Assembly: GCA_949291445.1 (NCBI GenBank) | Contig: CASEVT010000006.1 | Location: 1 to 38,448 of the forward strand | DNA length: 38,448 bases | Source of the DNA: an uncultured bacterium | Lineage (GTDB): Bacteria > Cyanobacteriota > Vampirovibrionia > Gastranaerophilales > Gastranaerophilaceae | Direction: 5' to 3' | Shown: in pieces, positions 7,363 through 16,085 of the stretch | How the letters are laid out: every line of letters starts with the position of its first letter | Numbering within the stretch: the stretch's first letter is position 1 | Notes under the pieces: generated by a model | Databases searched by the model: none | What the model saw: only the letters and a program-made list of their open reading frames with translations | What the model was told of the DNA's origin: nothing | Made by a program: the position numbers and the translations under genes

Positions 7363-7980
7363 ATGTATATATCAAGCTTAGACATAACTCTAAGACGGAT
7401 ACAGGATATTGAATACAAGTTCAATATCCTGAATAATGCAGCAGGAATGGATGACGAAAACGAGTTCCAATCTCTTTTGGACTCTAAAATCTCACAGAAA
7501 AAAGAAATAAAAAATCCCCCAATCTTGAATACACAATTTGCGGACAGAATATACTCTTCTACACCGGCAGAACCGTTTAGTAGAGGTGATATCGACAATT
7601 TAATCGAAGCTTATGCAGCGAAAAATGATTTAGACTCGGCATTTGTAAAAGCTGTAATAAAACAAGAATCCGGATTCCAACCCGAAGTTATGTCGCACTG
7701 CGGGGCAATGGGTTTGATGCAATTAATGCCTGAAACCGCAAGTTCTATGGGGGTTATGAATGCGTTTAACCCTGAAGAAAATATAATGGGCGGAACGAAA
7801 TATCTGAAAGGATTGCTGGATCGCTTCGGAGGCAACAAAGCACTTGCGCTGGCAGCGTACAACGCAGGACCCGGTGCTGTTCAAAGATACGGCGGTATTC
7901 CTCCGTATGAAGAAACACAGAATTATGTTAAAAGCGTGCTTGCACACTACGAAAAGTTTAAGTCAGGAGGTCAAGATTGA
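7363..7980 (+). CDS. SLT-type lytic transglycosylase, first gene of the flagellar operon
   Basis: A 205-aa protein with a C-terminal soluble-lytic-transglycosylase domain (about residues 75-200). It shows the catalytic-Glu motif AVIKQESGFQPEVMSHCGAMG, LMQLMPETA, and the AALAAYNAGPGAV-type block (here LALAAYNAGPGAVQRYGG). Such enzymes cleave peptidoglycan glycan strands. The position ahead of rod and ring genes suggests it opens the wall for the flagellar rod, the job done by the muramidase half of FlgJ in enterobacteria. The N-terminal about 70 residues are helical and unrecognised. There is no signal peptide, so export would need the flagellar apparatus. The stop overlaps the flgF start in a TTGA junction. 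Confidence 0.9.
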   Translation: MYISSLDITLRRIQDIEYKFNILNNAAGMDDENEFQSLLDSKISQKKEIKNPPILNTQFADRIYSSTPAEPFSRGDIDNLIEAYAAKNDLDSAFVKAVIKQESGFQPEVMSHCGAMGLMQLMPETASSMGVMNAFNPEENIMGGTKYLKGLLDRFGGNKALALAAYNAGPGAVQRYGGIPPYEETQNYVKSVLAHYEKFKSGGQD

Positions 7981-8798
7981 TATCCCGTGGTATGGAAATA
8001 GCAGCAAAAGGTATGATGAGCCTGATAGATGCACAGGATGTTCTGGCTCACAATTTGGCTAACGTTAATACAACCGGTTATAAAAAGGAAGCATTGACTT
8101 TCAAAAGTGTTTACAACGCAATGTTGAGCGAATCTCAAACTCCAAGTGATTATAAATACCGTAACTCGGAGGACATTGGCAGAATCAGCATGGGCTCTCA
8201 AACTCACAAGCTTGTTCATGAGTTTTTGCAAGGCACAATTACAAAAACGGGAGTACCGCTTGATCTGGCAATTCAAGGAGACGGCTTCTTTAAAGTTCAA
8301 GACAGGGACGGAAATATCGCATACACACGTAACGGTACATTCATGATTAATTCACAAAACTTGCTGGTGGATTCTGAGGGTTGTTATGTTTTGGACGTAG
8401 AAAATCGTCCCATACAGCTAAACATAAGAGCTCTGGGCATAACTACGCCAAAAGATTTGACAATTAATGAGGACGGGTTGATTAGCATTGTAAGAGACGG
8501 CGGCAACGGTAATACAAACTTGCAAAGAATAGGTGTATGGGATTTTTCGAATAAGGAAGATATGATATCACTCGGAAAAGCCAAGTATATTCCTAAAGAT
8601 ACAGAACTCAATCCGGAACTTCCGTCTGAAAAATTCGTTATAGAACAAGGGGCACTAGAGTTGTCCAATACTAACGTAGTGAATGAAATGATTAATTCTA
8701 TCAATGTTTCAAGGAATTATGAAACACTGAGCAAGTTTATAAAAGAAAAAGCCAGTCATATTTCAGCGGCAATAAATGTCGGAAGATTGAGAGGCTAA
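7977..8798 (+). CDS. flgF: Flagellar proximal-rod protein FlgF
   Basis: Rod protein of the FlgE/F/G family, 273 aa. The N-terminal heptad region carries the family signature DVLAHNLANVNTTGYKKEALTF. The middle includes the FlgF/G block LDLAIQGDGFFKVQDRDGNIAYTRNG, and the C terminus ends in a second helix (VNEMINSINVSRNYETLSKFI). It is called FlgF rather than FlgG because the neighbour at 8840 is the closer FlgG match. The start is a TTG at 7977, with AGGAGG six bases upstream inside the previous gene. The first ATG (7992) has no such site. Translation is coupled to the transglycosylase through the TTGA overlap. Confidence 0.88.
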   Translation: MISRGMEIAAKGMMSLIDAQDVLAHNLANVNTTGYKKEALTFKSVYNAMLSESQTPSDYKYRNSEDIGRISMGSQTHKLVHEFLQGTITKTGVPLDLAIQGDGFFKVQDRDGNIAYTRNGTFMINSQNLLVDSEGCYVLDVENRPIQLNIRALGITTPKDLTINEDGLISIVRDGGNGNTNLQRIGVWDFSNKEDMISLGKAKYIPKDTELNPELPSEKFVIEQGALELSNTNVVNEMINSINVSRNYETLSKFIKEKASHISAAINVGRLRG

Positions 8799-8839
8799 AC
8801 AAAGGGTCAATCCCTAAATAAAGAGGAGGATAAAAAAAT

Positions 8840-9628
8840 ATGTTAAGAGCACTCACAACATCAGCAACAGGTATGATAGCACAACAGCTAAACCTTGATG
8901 TTGTTGCAAATAATATAGCGAACGTAAACACAACCGGTTATAAAAAAGTACGTGCAGAGTTTCAGGATCTTCTCTCACAGGCTCAAAGAACGCCGGGTGC
9001 AATGTTGAATCAGGGTGTTTATCAACCGGTAGGCGTTGAGGTCGGTCTCGGTGTAAAAACGGCTGCAACCACCAGAGTTTTTACCAACGGTCCGATGCAG
9101 GCAACCGATAGACCCTTGGATATTGCTATAGAAGGTGAAGGTTTTGTCCAAATAATCAGACCTGACGGAACTTTGGCTTATACCCGTGACGGTTCGTTTA
9201 AGGTTGATGCTGTCGGTCAGGTTTGTACATCCGACGGTTTTTTGGTACAACCTCAAATTACAATTCCTCAAAATGCTACGGAAATAAATATTACTCCTGA
9301 CGGCAACGTTTCGGTAAAAATCGGTAACGATAACAACCAGAACGTCGTAGGTCAATTGCAATTGGTTAAATTCCAAAACCCGTCAGGCTTGCTCTCTATA
9401 GGTCATAACCTCTATGTGGAAACTCCCGCATCCGGAACTCCCGTAATCGGTACACCTGCACAAGACGGTTATGGCACAATTCAACAAGGTTTCTTGGAAT
9501 CATCTAACGTTCAACTCGTCGATGAGATGATTAACTTAATCAAAGCAGAAAGAGCTTTTGAAGCAAATTCAAAAATTATTACTGCTTCTTCGGATATACT
9601 TCAACAAACTAATCAAATGGTTCAATAA
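8840..9628 (+). CDS. flgG: Flagellar distal-rod protein FlgG
   Basis: Distal rod subunit, 262 aa, the standard FlgG length. The near-consensus N terminus is MLRALTTSATGMIAQQLNLD followed by VVANNIANVNTTGYKK. Next come RPLDIAIEGEGFVQI and TLAYTRDGSFKVDAVGQVCTSDG. The C terminus is SSNVQLVDEMINLIKAERAF with TASSDILQQTNQM, the helix that packs against the N-terminal helix in the assembled rod. It is exported by the flagellar type III apparatus and has no signal peptide. GAGGAGGA lies upstream of the ATG. The stop overlaps the flgA start as TAATG. Confidence 0.95.
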   Translation: MLRALTTSATGMIAQQLNLDVVANNIANVNTTGYKKVRAEFQDLLSQAQRTPGAMLNQGVYQPVGVEVGLGVKTAATTRVFTNGPMQATDRPLDIAIEGEGFVQIIRPDGTLAYTRDGSFKVDAVGQVCTSDGFLVQPQITIPQNATEINITPDGNVSVKIGNDNNQNVVGQLQLVKFQNPSGLLSIGHNLYVETPASGTPVIGTPAQDGYGTIQQGFLESSNVQLVDEMINLIKAERAFEANSKIITASSDILQQTNQMVQ

Positions 9629-10338
9629 TGAAAAAAATACTTAGCACAATTTTAACAACTTTAATTCTGACATCAGGCATGTGCGTTGATGCCAGAACGT
9701 TGAGTGCTGATGTATTAAAGATATTGATTGCCGATGAGATAAAATCGGATCTGGCAAGCTATAAACCGGATGAAGTAATAGTGGGTGTTTCAAATCTTCC
9801 GCTTGAGAGTATAACCGTTCCTGAGGGTAAGGTTTCGCTTAGTGTTACTTCTAATTCAAAGGGATTTAACCCGAAGGAATTTAAGAAAATTACCATTATG
9901 GTAAATAAAAAACCAGTGAAAATTATCCATGCGGCAACAACTATTCAAGTATTCAAGAATGTTCCGGTTGCAAAAGAAGTTATAGCAAGGGATAAAGCGA
10001 TAGGCTTGCGCTCAGTTGAGTTGAAAAAAGTTGATATAACAAGGAATCTGGATGATGTCCTGACATTGGAGGATTTGTCCGCAGGTTTGATTGCAAGAAA
10101 AATGTTTTATCCTTCAGAATTGATTACGAAAAAATATACAATCTCCAGACCGGATGTTGTAAGAAATGCAATTGTTTCCGTGAATTTCAAATCAGGTGAC
10201 AATCTGTCCGTAATAGTTGAAGGGATTGCACTTTCTCAAGGGCGTGTGGGCGATACCATACAGGTTAAAAACAAAAATTACAACAAAATATACACAGGTG
10301 TTGTCGTAGGAGAGAACAGAGTGCAGGTGGAAATTTGA
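9628..10338 (+). CDS. flgA: Flagellar P-ring assembly chaperone FlgA
   Basis: Periplasmic chaperone for FlgI polymerisation, 236 aa. A Sec signal peptide is visible (MKKILSTILTTLILTSGMC, cleavage probably near VDA-RT). The C-terminal half is the SAF/FlgA domain: AKEVIARDKAIGLRSVELKKVD, LTLEDLSAGLIARKMFYPSELIT, then GDNLSVIVEGIALSQGRVGDTIQVKNKN and a V-V-x-G-E-N-R-V-Q-V end. Its place between flgG and flgH-flgI matches its function. It starts in a 1-nt TAATG overlap with flgG. The 62 bases to flgH hold no clear terminator. Confidence 0.88.
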   Translation: MKKILSTILTTLILTSGMCVDARTLSADVLKILIADEIKSDLASYKPDEVIVGVSNLPLESITVPEGKVSLSVTSNSKGFNPKEFKKITIMVNKKPVKIIHAATTIQVFKNVPVAKEVIARDKAIGLRSVELKKVDITRNLDDVLTLEDLSAGLIARKMFYPSELITKKYTISRPDVVRNAIVSVNFKSGDNLSVIVEGIALSQGRVGDTIQVKNKNYNKIYTGVVVGENRVQVEI

Positions 10339-10400
10339 GGATTTTGTAATCAATTAAAAAATAATCGTTCGTATAAAAGAATTAAAAGGAAAATAATAAT

Positions 10401-11027
10401 ATGAAAAATTGGACAAAAGGTTTATTGGTATTAATTGCGGCGGCATCAGTGCTACAGGCGGCACAGGCGGAATCGTTGTTTGTGCTGGGTGCGTCACAGT
10501 CTTTTTATGCTGCTGAACCAAAATCCTTATATGGCAGCGTGAGAGCACGTTCTGTAGGAGATTTGGTCACTATAATATTGAATGAAAGTATAAAATTTAC
10601 CGACCAATTGAACTACGGTGCGGAGAGAAGTTCGAATACGGTCGATAATTTTACCGGATTCATAAACAAAATACTCCCCGGAGTGCCGTTGAATAACCAG
10701 TTTAACAGTTTTGGCGGTTCTAACACGGTTGACAGTGCAACCCAAAATTCCAGACAGCTTGCTGTTAACGATTCAGTAACCGTTCAGGTTGTACAACTTT
10801 TACCGAACGGAAACTTGATGGTACAAGGTAAAAAAACACTTGTTAATGCCAATGAAAGAATGGATTTATTGGTATCAGGAGTTGTGGATCCACGTTGGAT
10901 AAACGATGCAGGTCAGGTCAATTCAAGAAACGTTGCTAACTTGCAATTTGCACTGGCAGGCAAAGGTTCAATCTCCAGAGCCGGAAACGAAGGTATCATA
11001 AACAGATTCATAAGATACTTGTTCTAA
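10401..11027 (+). CDS. flgH: Flagellar L-ring protein FlgH, without a lipoprotein cysteine
   Basis: Outer-membrane L-ring subunit, 208 aa. It matches FlgH in SLYGSVRARSVGDLVTIILNE, in the repeated NDSVTVQVVQLLPNGNLMVQGKK block, and in DPRWINDAGQVNSRNVANLQFALAGKG. It ends in IINRFIRYLF, close to the canonical C terminus. The signal peptide is ordinary (MKNWTKGLLVLIAAASVLQA, cleaved near AQA-ES). Canonical FlgH is a lipoprotein with LxxC at this point, but here there is no cysteine anywhere in the protein, so it cannot be lipid-anchored. An AAGGA lies upstream of the ATG. Its presence with FlgI implies an outer membrane. Confidence 0.93.
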   Translation: MKNWTKGLLVLIAAASVLQAAQAESLFVLGASQSFYAAEPKSLYGSVRARSVGDLVTIILNESIKFTDQLNYGAERSSNTVDNFTGFINKILPGVPLNNQFNSFGGSNTVDSATQNSRQLAVNDSVTVQVVQLLPNGNLMVQGKKTLVNANERMDLLVSGVVDPRWINDAGQVNSRNVANLQFALAGKGSISRAGNEGIINRFIRYLF

Positions 11028-11062
11028 TAATTGAAAGAATGAAAGAGTACAGGACAAAGGAA

Positions 11063-12172
11063 ATGAAAAAATTACTGAACATAATGACAATATTGGGACT
11101 GATAACGGCAATGTTTGTTACTCAAATGGGTGCAAGCGCGGTTCCTGTAAGGATTAAGGATATTGCACATGTTAAGGGTGTTCGAGAAAACCAACTTGTG
11201 GGATACGGTATAGTTGTAGGCTTGCCCGGTACAGGTGACAATTCACGTTCTACACAAATTACCAACCAAATGTTGTTACAAAATCTCGGTACGGTCATTC
11301 AACAATCAAACTACATACAAAAAGGTTCTTCAGCAGCGGTAATGGTTACGGCAAAAGTTCCGCCGTTTGCGAAAAACGGTGATACAATCGATTTGACCGT
11401 AAGTACATTGGCGGATGCAAAGAGTCTTGAGGGCGGTGTTTTGGTTCAAACACAATTGCGTGCACCAAATGGTGAGATTGTTGCGGTAGGTCAGGGTCCT
11501 TTGTCCGTCGGCGGGGTATCCAAGGAATCTAACGGTTCAAGTGTCCGCACTTCTATTACAACAACAGGTCGCATTCCTAACGGCGGTATTGTTGAAAGAG
11601 ATATTTGCACTCAGATTGGCGATGCTGACAGTTTGACTCTTTCTCTTGATAAAACAGATTATACTATGGCAAATAGGATTGCGGAAAAAATTAGCAAAAA
11701 TGTTACCTATGCAAAAGCTATTGACGGCACAAGCATTAAGGTTAGCATACCTTCAAAGTATCTTGATAACAGAATTGCTTTTTTATCAATACTTGAGAAT
11801 ATGACAGTTGATGCAACAAAAGACAGAGCAAGGGTTGTCGTCAATGAACGAACGGGAACTGTTGTTATCGGAAGTGAGGTAAAACTTCTTCCTGCAGCGG
11901 TTGCGCACGGTAGTATTACGGTTACGGTTCAGACCAACAATGCAATTTCACAACCTGAAATGCTTTCGGGCGGTCAAACTGCAGGTGTTGCAAACAGTAC
12001 GGTTAGTGTGAATAAGGCTTCGGGAAGTCTTGTCACTATGAAACCTAACAGTACGTTAAATGATTTGGTCAGAGCGCTCAATGCAATAGGGGTTACACCG
12101 GTCGATTTAATTTCGATTATGCAAGCGCTCAAAGAAGCCGGCAGTTTGCAGGCTGATATTGAGATTATCTAA
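11063..12172 (+). CDS. flgI: Flagellar P-ring protein FlgI
   Basis: Periplasmic P-ring subunit, about 369 aa. The mature protein begins VPVRIKDIAHVKGVRENQL, the classic FlgI opening, then GYGIVVGLPGTGDN. Later come NDTIDLTVS-like text (here GDTIDLTVSTLADAKSLEGG), ERTGTVVIGSEVKLLPAAVAHG, and the C-terminal TLNDLVRALNAIGVTPVDLI with IMQALKEAGSLQADIEII. The ATG at 11063 gives a clean signal peptide (MKKLLNIMTILGLITAMF, cleaved after ASA) and has AGGA eight bases upstream. An in-frame ATG at 11039 would add eight charged residues ahead of it and is less likely. The gene follows flgH closely. Confidence 0.94.
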   Translation: MKKLLNIMTILGLITAMFVTQMGASAVPVRIKDIAHVKGVRENQLVGYGIVVGLPGTGDNSRSTQITNQMLLQNLGTVIQQSNYIQKGSSAAVMVTAKVPPFAKNGDTIDLTVSTLADAKSLEGGVLVQTQLRAPNGEIVAVGQGPLSVGGVSKESNGSSVRTSITTTGRIPNGGIVERDICTQIGDADSLTLSLDKTDYTMANRIAEKISKNVTYAKAIDGTSIKVSIPSKYLDNRIAFLSILENMTVDATKDRARVVVNERTGTVVIGSEVKLLPAAVAHGSITVTVQTNNAISQPEMLSGGQTAGVANSTVSVNKASGSLVTMKPNSTLNDLVRALNAIGVTPVDLISIMQALKEAGSLQADIEII

Positions 12173-12207
12173 GGAAGTATAAGAGTAATAAGGCAGTAAA
12201 GTAAAAT

Positions 12208-12606
12208 ATGATTTCTAATAATACATTATCACCGGATATAGTTAATGACAGTGCTCAAAGCTTGAGCAGAATTAAGCTGGATCCGAATAAACATTCACAG
12301 TTGAAAAAGGTTACACAAGAGTTTGAAGCTATTTTTGTCACAAAAATGCTCACTCTTATGGACAAGACTGTGGATAAAGAAAGCGGTATTTTCGGGCAGG
12401 AAAACAAATATATGGATACATTTAAATCATACATATTTACCGAAATGGGCAGACAAATAGCCACTAACCCTCAAACCAGTTTCGGCTTCGCAAAACAAAT
12501 GTATGAGCAAATGGAAAAAACATTGCCAAAAGAGCCTCAAGAAGCGGTTGAAAACAAAAATGCCGTAGATTTGCAAAAACAAATTCGTTATTCGTCACAT
12601 TCATAA
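12208..12606 (+). CDS. flgJ: Rod-binding (FlgJ N-terminal domain) protein
   Basis: A 132-aa single-domain rod-cap protein. It matches the FlgJ N-terminal rod-binding domain: LKKVTQEFEAIFVTKMLTLM, then GIFGQENKYMDTFKSYIFTEMGRQIA and GFAKQMYEQMEK. It lacks the C-terminal muramidase domain found in enterobacterial FlgJ. The wall-cutting role is probably taken by the SLT protein at the start of the same operon. The symbol is used in the sense of the rod-binding domain only. It sits right after flgI, as in many flagellar operons. The ribosome-binding site is weak. Confidence 0.85.
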   Translation: MISNNTLSPDIVNDSAQSLSRIKLDPNKHSQLKKVTQEFEAIFVTKMLTLMDKTVDKESGIFGQENKYMDTFKSYIFTEMGRQIATNPQTSFGFAKQMYEQMEKTLPKEPQEAVENKNAVDLQKQIRYSSHS

Positions 12607-12625
12607 ACATTAAGGAGTAAATAAA

Positions 12626-12898
12626 ATGCTAAGTCCCATAGGTTCCAATAATATAAGCGCTATACAACTGTTTAATGCAAGTAATGCATTCAATGTAAAG
12701 CCTTCAAATACAACAAAAACAAATGAATTTCTTCATGACACTAGCGGAACCCATGTAAATAGTGCTATAATGATAAAGTCTGATGATGTTGATGAAATAA
12801 AAAAATATGCCCAAATGGCAGGTGAGAACATTTCAGAAGACGACATAATGTACGGTCTAAGCTCCGGCAGAAGCGTAATTGCGGACTATATGGCATAA
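12626..12898 (+). CDS. Small flagellar-operon protein in the FlgM position, unrecognised
   Basis: A 90-aa protein with a polar, Ser/Asn-rich and probably disordered N-terminal half, and a helical C-terminal half (SDDVDEIKKYAQMAGENISEDDIMYGL, ending RSVIADYMA). Its place between flgJ and the flgN-like gene is where FlgM, the anti-sigma-28 factor, is often found. Its size and disordered-then-helical layout also fit FlgM. The sequence does not show a clear FlgM signature, so I leave it unnamed. AAGGAG lies upstream of the ATG, a strong site. The next gene starts 26 nt after its stop if the ATG at 12924 is used. Confidence 0.75.
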   Translation: MLSPIGSNNISAIQLFNASNAFNVKPSNTTKTNEFLHDTSGTHVNSAIMIKSDDVDEIKKYAQMAGENISEDDIMYGLSSGRSVIADYMA

Positions 12899-12923
12899 CC
12901 CCCTACTAAGAGTGCAGATTACA

Positions 12924-13412
12924 ATGATACAAGAACTGGAACAACTGATTGATACTGAAATTGAGCAATATGAGAATATTGTAAAATTGGAAACCGAAAA
13001 AAAAGAAATATTGATAAAAGCGGATAGTGAAGCACTGCTCAATATTGACTCACAGATGCTTGATGTGATCCAGATTATAAATAATACCAGCGAAAAACGT
13101 AAGGCGTTGTGCGAAAAAATGAATATTATGACTTCTTCAATGTCAGAAATAATCGGATACTTGAAGAATGTCGATACGGAAGCAGCGGAACGCTTCGAAG
13201 AAAAAAAAGTACTAATAAATGACTACGCAAAAAAGATAGGAGATCTTGAACGTACGAACATAGAACTTACAAAACACGGCATAGAATTTGCCAATAAGAC
13301 ACTGGACGCAATCCTGAAAGGATTTAGCGTAACACCGCAAGAATATAACGAACATGGACGCTCGGTTAGCGGTGAAGAGCTGAAAATCTCCATGATAGAA
13401 GAAGAAGCTTAA
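12924..13412 (+). CDS. FlgN-like export chaperone for hook-associated proteins
   Basis: A 162-aa, almost entirely helical coiled-coil protein. It starts MIQELEQLIDTEIEQYENIV with a long LETEKKEILIKADSEALLNID stretch, the look of FlgN-family chaperones (PF05130). These bind FlgK and FlgL and escort them to the export gate. Being directly upstream of flgK and flgL is the strongest argument. Sequence conservation in this family is low, so the call is by architecture and context. The ATG at 12924 is preferred: an upstream TTG (12879) would overlap the previous gene by 20 nt and add an unlikely MRTIWHNPLLRVQIT. The Shine-Dalgarno is weak. Confidence 0.78.
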   Translation: MIQELEQLIDTEIEQYENIVKLETEKKEILIKADSEALLNIDSQMLDVIQIINNTSEKRKALCEKMNIMTSSMSEIIGYLKNVDTEAAERFEEKKVLINDYAKKIGDLERTNIELTKHGIEFANKTLDAILKGFSVTPQEYNEHGRSVSGEELKISMIEEEA

Positions 13413-13432
13413 ATAGTGCAGGAGTAAACATT

Positions 13433-15007
13433 ATGACATTAAATGCAAGCTTAAATATAGCAAAACAGGCAATCTTGAATAATCAATTCGGATTGAATAT
13501 TATTAGCAATAACGTGTCCAATATGAATACGCCAGGATACTGCCGACAAAGTGCTGCATTCTCGTCTACATCGGGTTACAACACTTATAATTACGCATCC
13601 AGTAACCAATTTTTGATTGGTGAAGGCGCTCAGTTGGATGCAATCTTGAGAAATCGTGATCAATTTATCGATAACAGATATCGTGATCAAGCTTCAACAA
13701 CAGGTTTTTACACACAAATAGGTTCTATGACATCTGTAATTGAGAATACACTCAACGAAGTTGGTGAAGACGGTTTACAAAAGGCGTTTAACGAATTTTT
13801 TGCAGCAGCGGACGCACTTGCCGGTGATCCTACTAATGCCGGATATAAAACAGCGTATGTTTCTGCGTTGCAAAATGTTACTGACAAGTTTAATCAAATG
13901 TCCTCTACCCTTAAAACCGCAATACGTGAAAACGTGGGTGAGGTAGGTGATCCTGCAAGTTTTGGCAGTTCAAGAGTTGTAAATATGGTTGATGACTTGA
14001 ACGGAAAGTTGGCACAGTTGGCTGATTATAACCAGCAAATCTTACAGAATTCTTCCGTAAAAGGTGCAGCCAATGAGCTTTTGGATAAGCGAGACACACT
14101 GCTTGATGAAATATCTGCGATTATACCGATTACAATCACCCAAAACCCTAACAATACAGTCAATGTATCTTTTGATAATATGACACTGGTTGACGGAAAT
14201 AAGCAGTATCTTGAATTTAAAGCAGTACAGGGTACGACAGAAGATGAGCCGGCTATAATACAAGTTATAGATCTGGAACAGGAAGATCCGGCAAAGAATC
14301 CTTTGAAAATAAATGAAAATAACAAAATAAATACCGGAACACTGGGTGCTGTGTTGTCCAGTGCCGGATCAAAAACTGTTGACGGGGTTAACTTGACAAC
14401 TGTATTGAATCAGTTGAACCAACTTGCTTCGGCTTTTGCTGAAGAGATGAACAATATACAAACCGTCATAATAGACGGAAAATCTCCGCTGGCATTGGGT
14501 CCTAATGGTGAGCTGATTGAATCTACGATTCCGATATTTACTACAAAAGACGGTGCAGCAGATTTTAGTGCGGAAAATATTCAGGTTAATTCCGAAATCA
14601 TCGATAATCCCAACAATATAGCTACAGCGCGGGCTGATATTACTTCTCCCGATTATGATCCTGCAGGTGTGGGGAATAGTCTGAATATGGATTTAGTGTT
14701 AAATCTGAAAACGCAAAAATTGAATAGCCTAGCCACAGCCGCCGGCGGTGCGCCTAACAGTTTGAACGGATTTTTGACCGATATGGTTTCAACTGTCGGT
14801 AATAAAATTTCTTCTATAGACAGCGATATTGAAACGCAACAAGCTATTATGAATCAAGTCGACAGTCAGAGAACATCTTTGTACGGTGTAAATTTAGAAG
14901 AAGAGCTCACTGATATGTTAAAATTCCAGCGGGCTTATGAGGCAGCGGCAAGGGTATTCAACGTTACTTCTGAAATGATGCAGATTATAACCCAGTTAGG
15001 AGCGTAA
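13433..15007 (+). CDS. flgK: Flagellar hook-associated protein 1 FlgK
   Basis: First hook-filament junction protein, 524 aa. The N-terminal D0 helix carries the rod/hook-family signature in NQFGLNIISNNVSNMNTPGY. The FlgK-specific region GEGAQLDAILRNRDQFIDNRYRDQAS follows. The C terminus is VNLEEELTDMLKFQRAYEAAARVFNVTSEM. The central part (about residues 200-430) is variable, as expected for the exposed domains. AGGAG lies eight bases before the ATG. It follows the FlgN-like gene after 20 nt and precedes flgL by three, the usual order. Confidence 0.95.
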   Translation: MTLNASLNIAKQAILNNQFGLNIISNNVSNMNTPGYCRQSAAFSSTSGYNTYNYASSNQFLIGEGAQLDAILRNRDQFIDNRYRDQASTTGFYTQIGSMTSVIENTLNEVGEDGLQKAFNEFFAAADALAGDPTNAGYKTAYVSALQNVTDKFNQMSSTLKTAIRENVGEVGDPASFGSSRVVNMVDDLNGKLAQLADYNQQILQNSSVKGAANELLDKRDTLLDEISAIIPITITQNPNNTVNVSFDNMTLVDGNKQYLEFKAVQGTTEDEPAIIQVIDLEQEDPAKNPLKINENNKINTGTLGAVLSSAGSKTVDGVNLTTVLNQLNQLASAFAEEMNNIQTVIIDGKSPLALGPNGELIESTIPIFTTKDGAADFSAENIQVNSEIIDNPNNIATARADITSPDYDPAGVGNSLNMDLVLNLKTQKLNSLATAAGGAPNSLNGFLTDMVSTVGNKISSIDSDIETQQAIMNQVDSQRTSLYGVNLEEELTDMLKFQRAYEAAARVFNVTSEMMQIITQLGA

Positions 15008-15010
15008 TAT

Positions 15011-15958
15011 ATGTTTGTTAGAACTTCGACATTCGGACAGCACCAGACACAATTAAGCCAGCTTATGGCACAACAGAATAAATTGGTTGAGTTGCAAGCA
15101 CAAGCGGATTCTATGAAAAAATTTAATACGCTTTCTGACAACCCTTCTGAAATTACTACAGTTATGAATTTGAATTATCAACTTTCACAGATTGATTCGT
15201 ATTATAACAATATCAATACCGCCTCGAATCAGTTGAGTATGATTGATGATACATTTAAGAATGCTATTGATAAGTTGCAGCGATTTAAGGATCTGGGTAT
15301 CGGTGTTATGAACGGAGTATACAGTGAAGAGTCCGTTCAAGCTTCAAAAGATGAGATCGACCAACTGCTGCAAAGTATAGTTGATTCTGCAAATTCTGAG
15401 TATAATAATCAGTACATATTTGCAGGTGCAAAGGTTATGACCCAGCCATATACGATAGAGCGTGATGCTGCGGGAAATATTACCTCGATAGAGTATAACG
15501 GTTCTGCAATAGATGCCGACGGCGCAGAACGGAAATTGACTATTTCTGATGGTGTTCAAATAACTGTTAACGGTATTGGCGAAGATATTTTTGGCAGTTA
15601 CCAATCCGATGGCTCCGGAAGCGGAATATTGCAGGCTATGGGCGATTTTAGCAATATATTGAATACTTATCCGCCTGATCAGGATGCTCTGGAAGAAGCT
15701 ATGAGCAGGATTGAGGCAGGTATCGATCAAGTTGCTTTGACAAGAAGTGAGTTCGGTACTAAGGCTGCAAGAGTTGAGTTGACCAAGAATTCACTTCAGG
15801 ATTTGGAATTGCAAACTACCGCGCATAAATCTTCTCTTGTTGATTTAGATTTAGCTGAGGCTTTATCCAATCTAATTCAACAAAATTATGCTTATCAGGC
15901 TTCAATGTCTGTTTATACTATGTTGCAGCAAAATACCCTGTTGAATTATTTGCAGTAA
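15011..15958 (+). CDS. flgL: Flagellar hook-associated protein 3 FlgL
   Basis: Second hook-filament junction protein, 315 aa, of the flagellin superfamily. The N-terminal helix MFVRTSTFGQHQTQLSQLM leads to the diagnostic FNTLSDNPSEITTVMNLN. The middle shows SANSEYNNQYIFAGAKV (the FlgL 'YIFAG' motif). The C terminus ends SSLVDLDLAEALSNLIQQNY and YTMLQQNTLLNYL, the flagellin-like D0 helix. It begins three bases after flgK and is the last gene of the operon. An inverted repeat lies about 32 nt downstream. No flagellin, hook or motor gene is in the window, so those must be elsewhere. Confidence 0.93.
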   Translation: MFVRTSTFGQHQTQLSQLMAQQNKLVELQAQADSMKKFNTLSDNPSEITTVMNLNYQLSQIDSYYNNINTASNQLSMIDDTFKNAIDKLQRFKDLGIGVMNGVYSEESVQASKDEIDQLLQSIVDSANSEYNNQYIFAGAKVMTQPYTIERDAAGNITSIEYNGSAIDADGAERKLTISDGVQITVNGIGEDIFGSYQSDGSGSGILQAMGDFSNILNTYPPDQDALEEAMSRIEAGIDQVALTRSEFGTKAARVELTKNSLQDLELQTTAHKSSLVDLDLAEALSNLIQQNYAYQASMSVYTMLQQNTLLNYLQ

Positions 15959-15990
15959 TCCTAATACTTTTTAGTTAGATAATTTTTATA

Positions 15991-16034
15991 AATACCGCTT
16001 GGGTCTAATGTAAATGAGATCTTCAAGCGGTATT
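15991..16034 (+). terminator. Inverted repeat after flgL, possible operon terminator
   Basis: Perfect 11-nt arms AATACCGCTTG and CAAGCGGTATT with a 22-nt loop, 32 bases past the flgL stop. There is no good T-tract, so termination is plausible but not certain. Confidence 0.5.
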
Positions 16035-16085
16035 ATGTATTGAAAAATTAACAAACTGACTTGTAGCGAAATAGGAATACTGAAT

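Noticed and set aside
12879-12923. TTG start for the FlgN-like gene
   Set aside because: It would overlap the previous gene by 20 nt and add residues unlike the family; the ATG at 12924 opens directly into the coiled coil.
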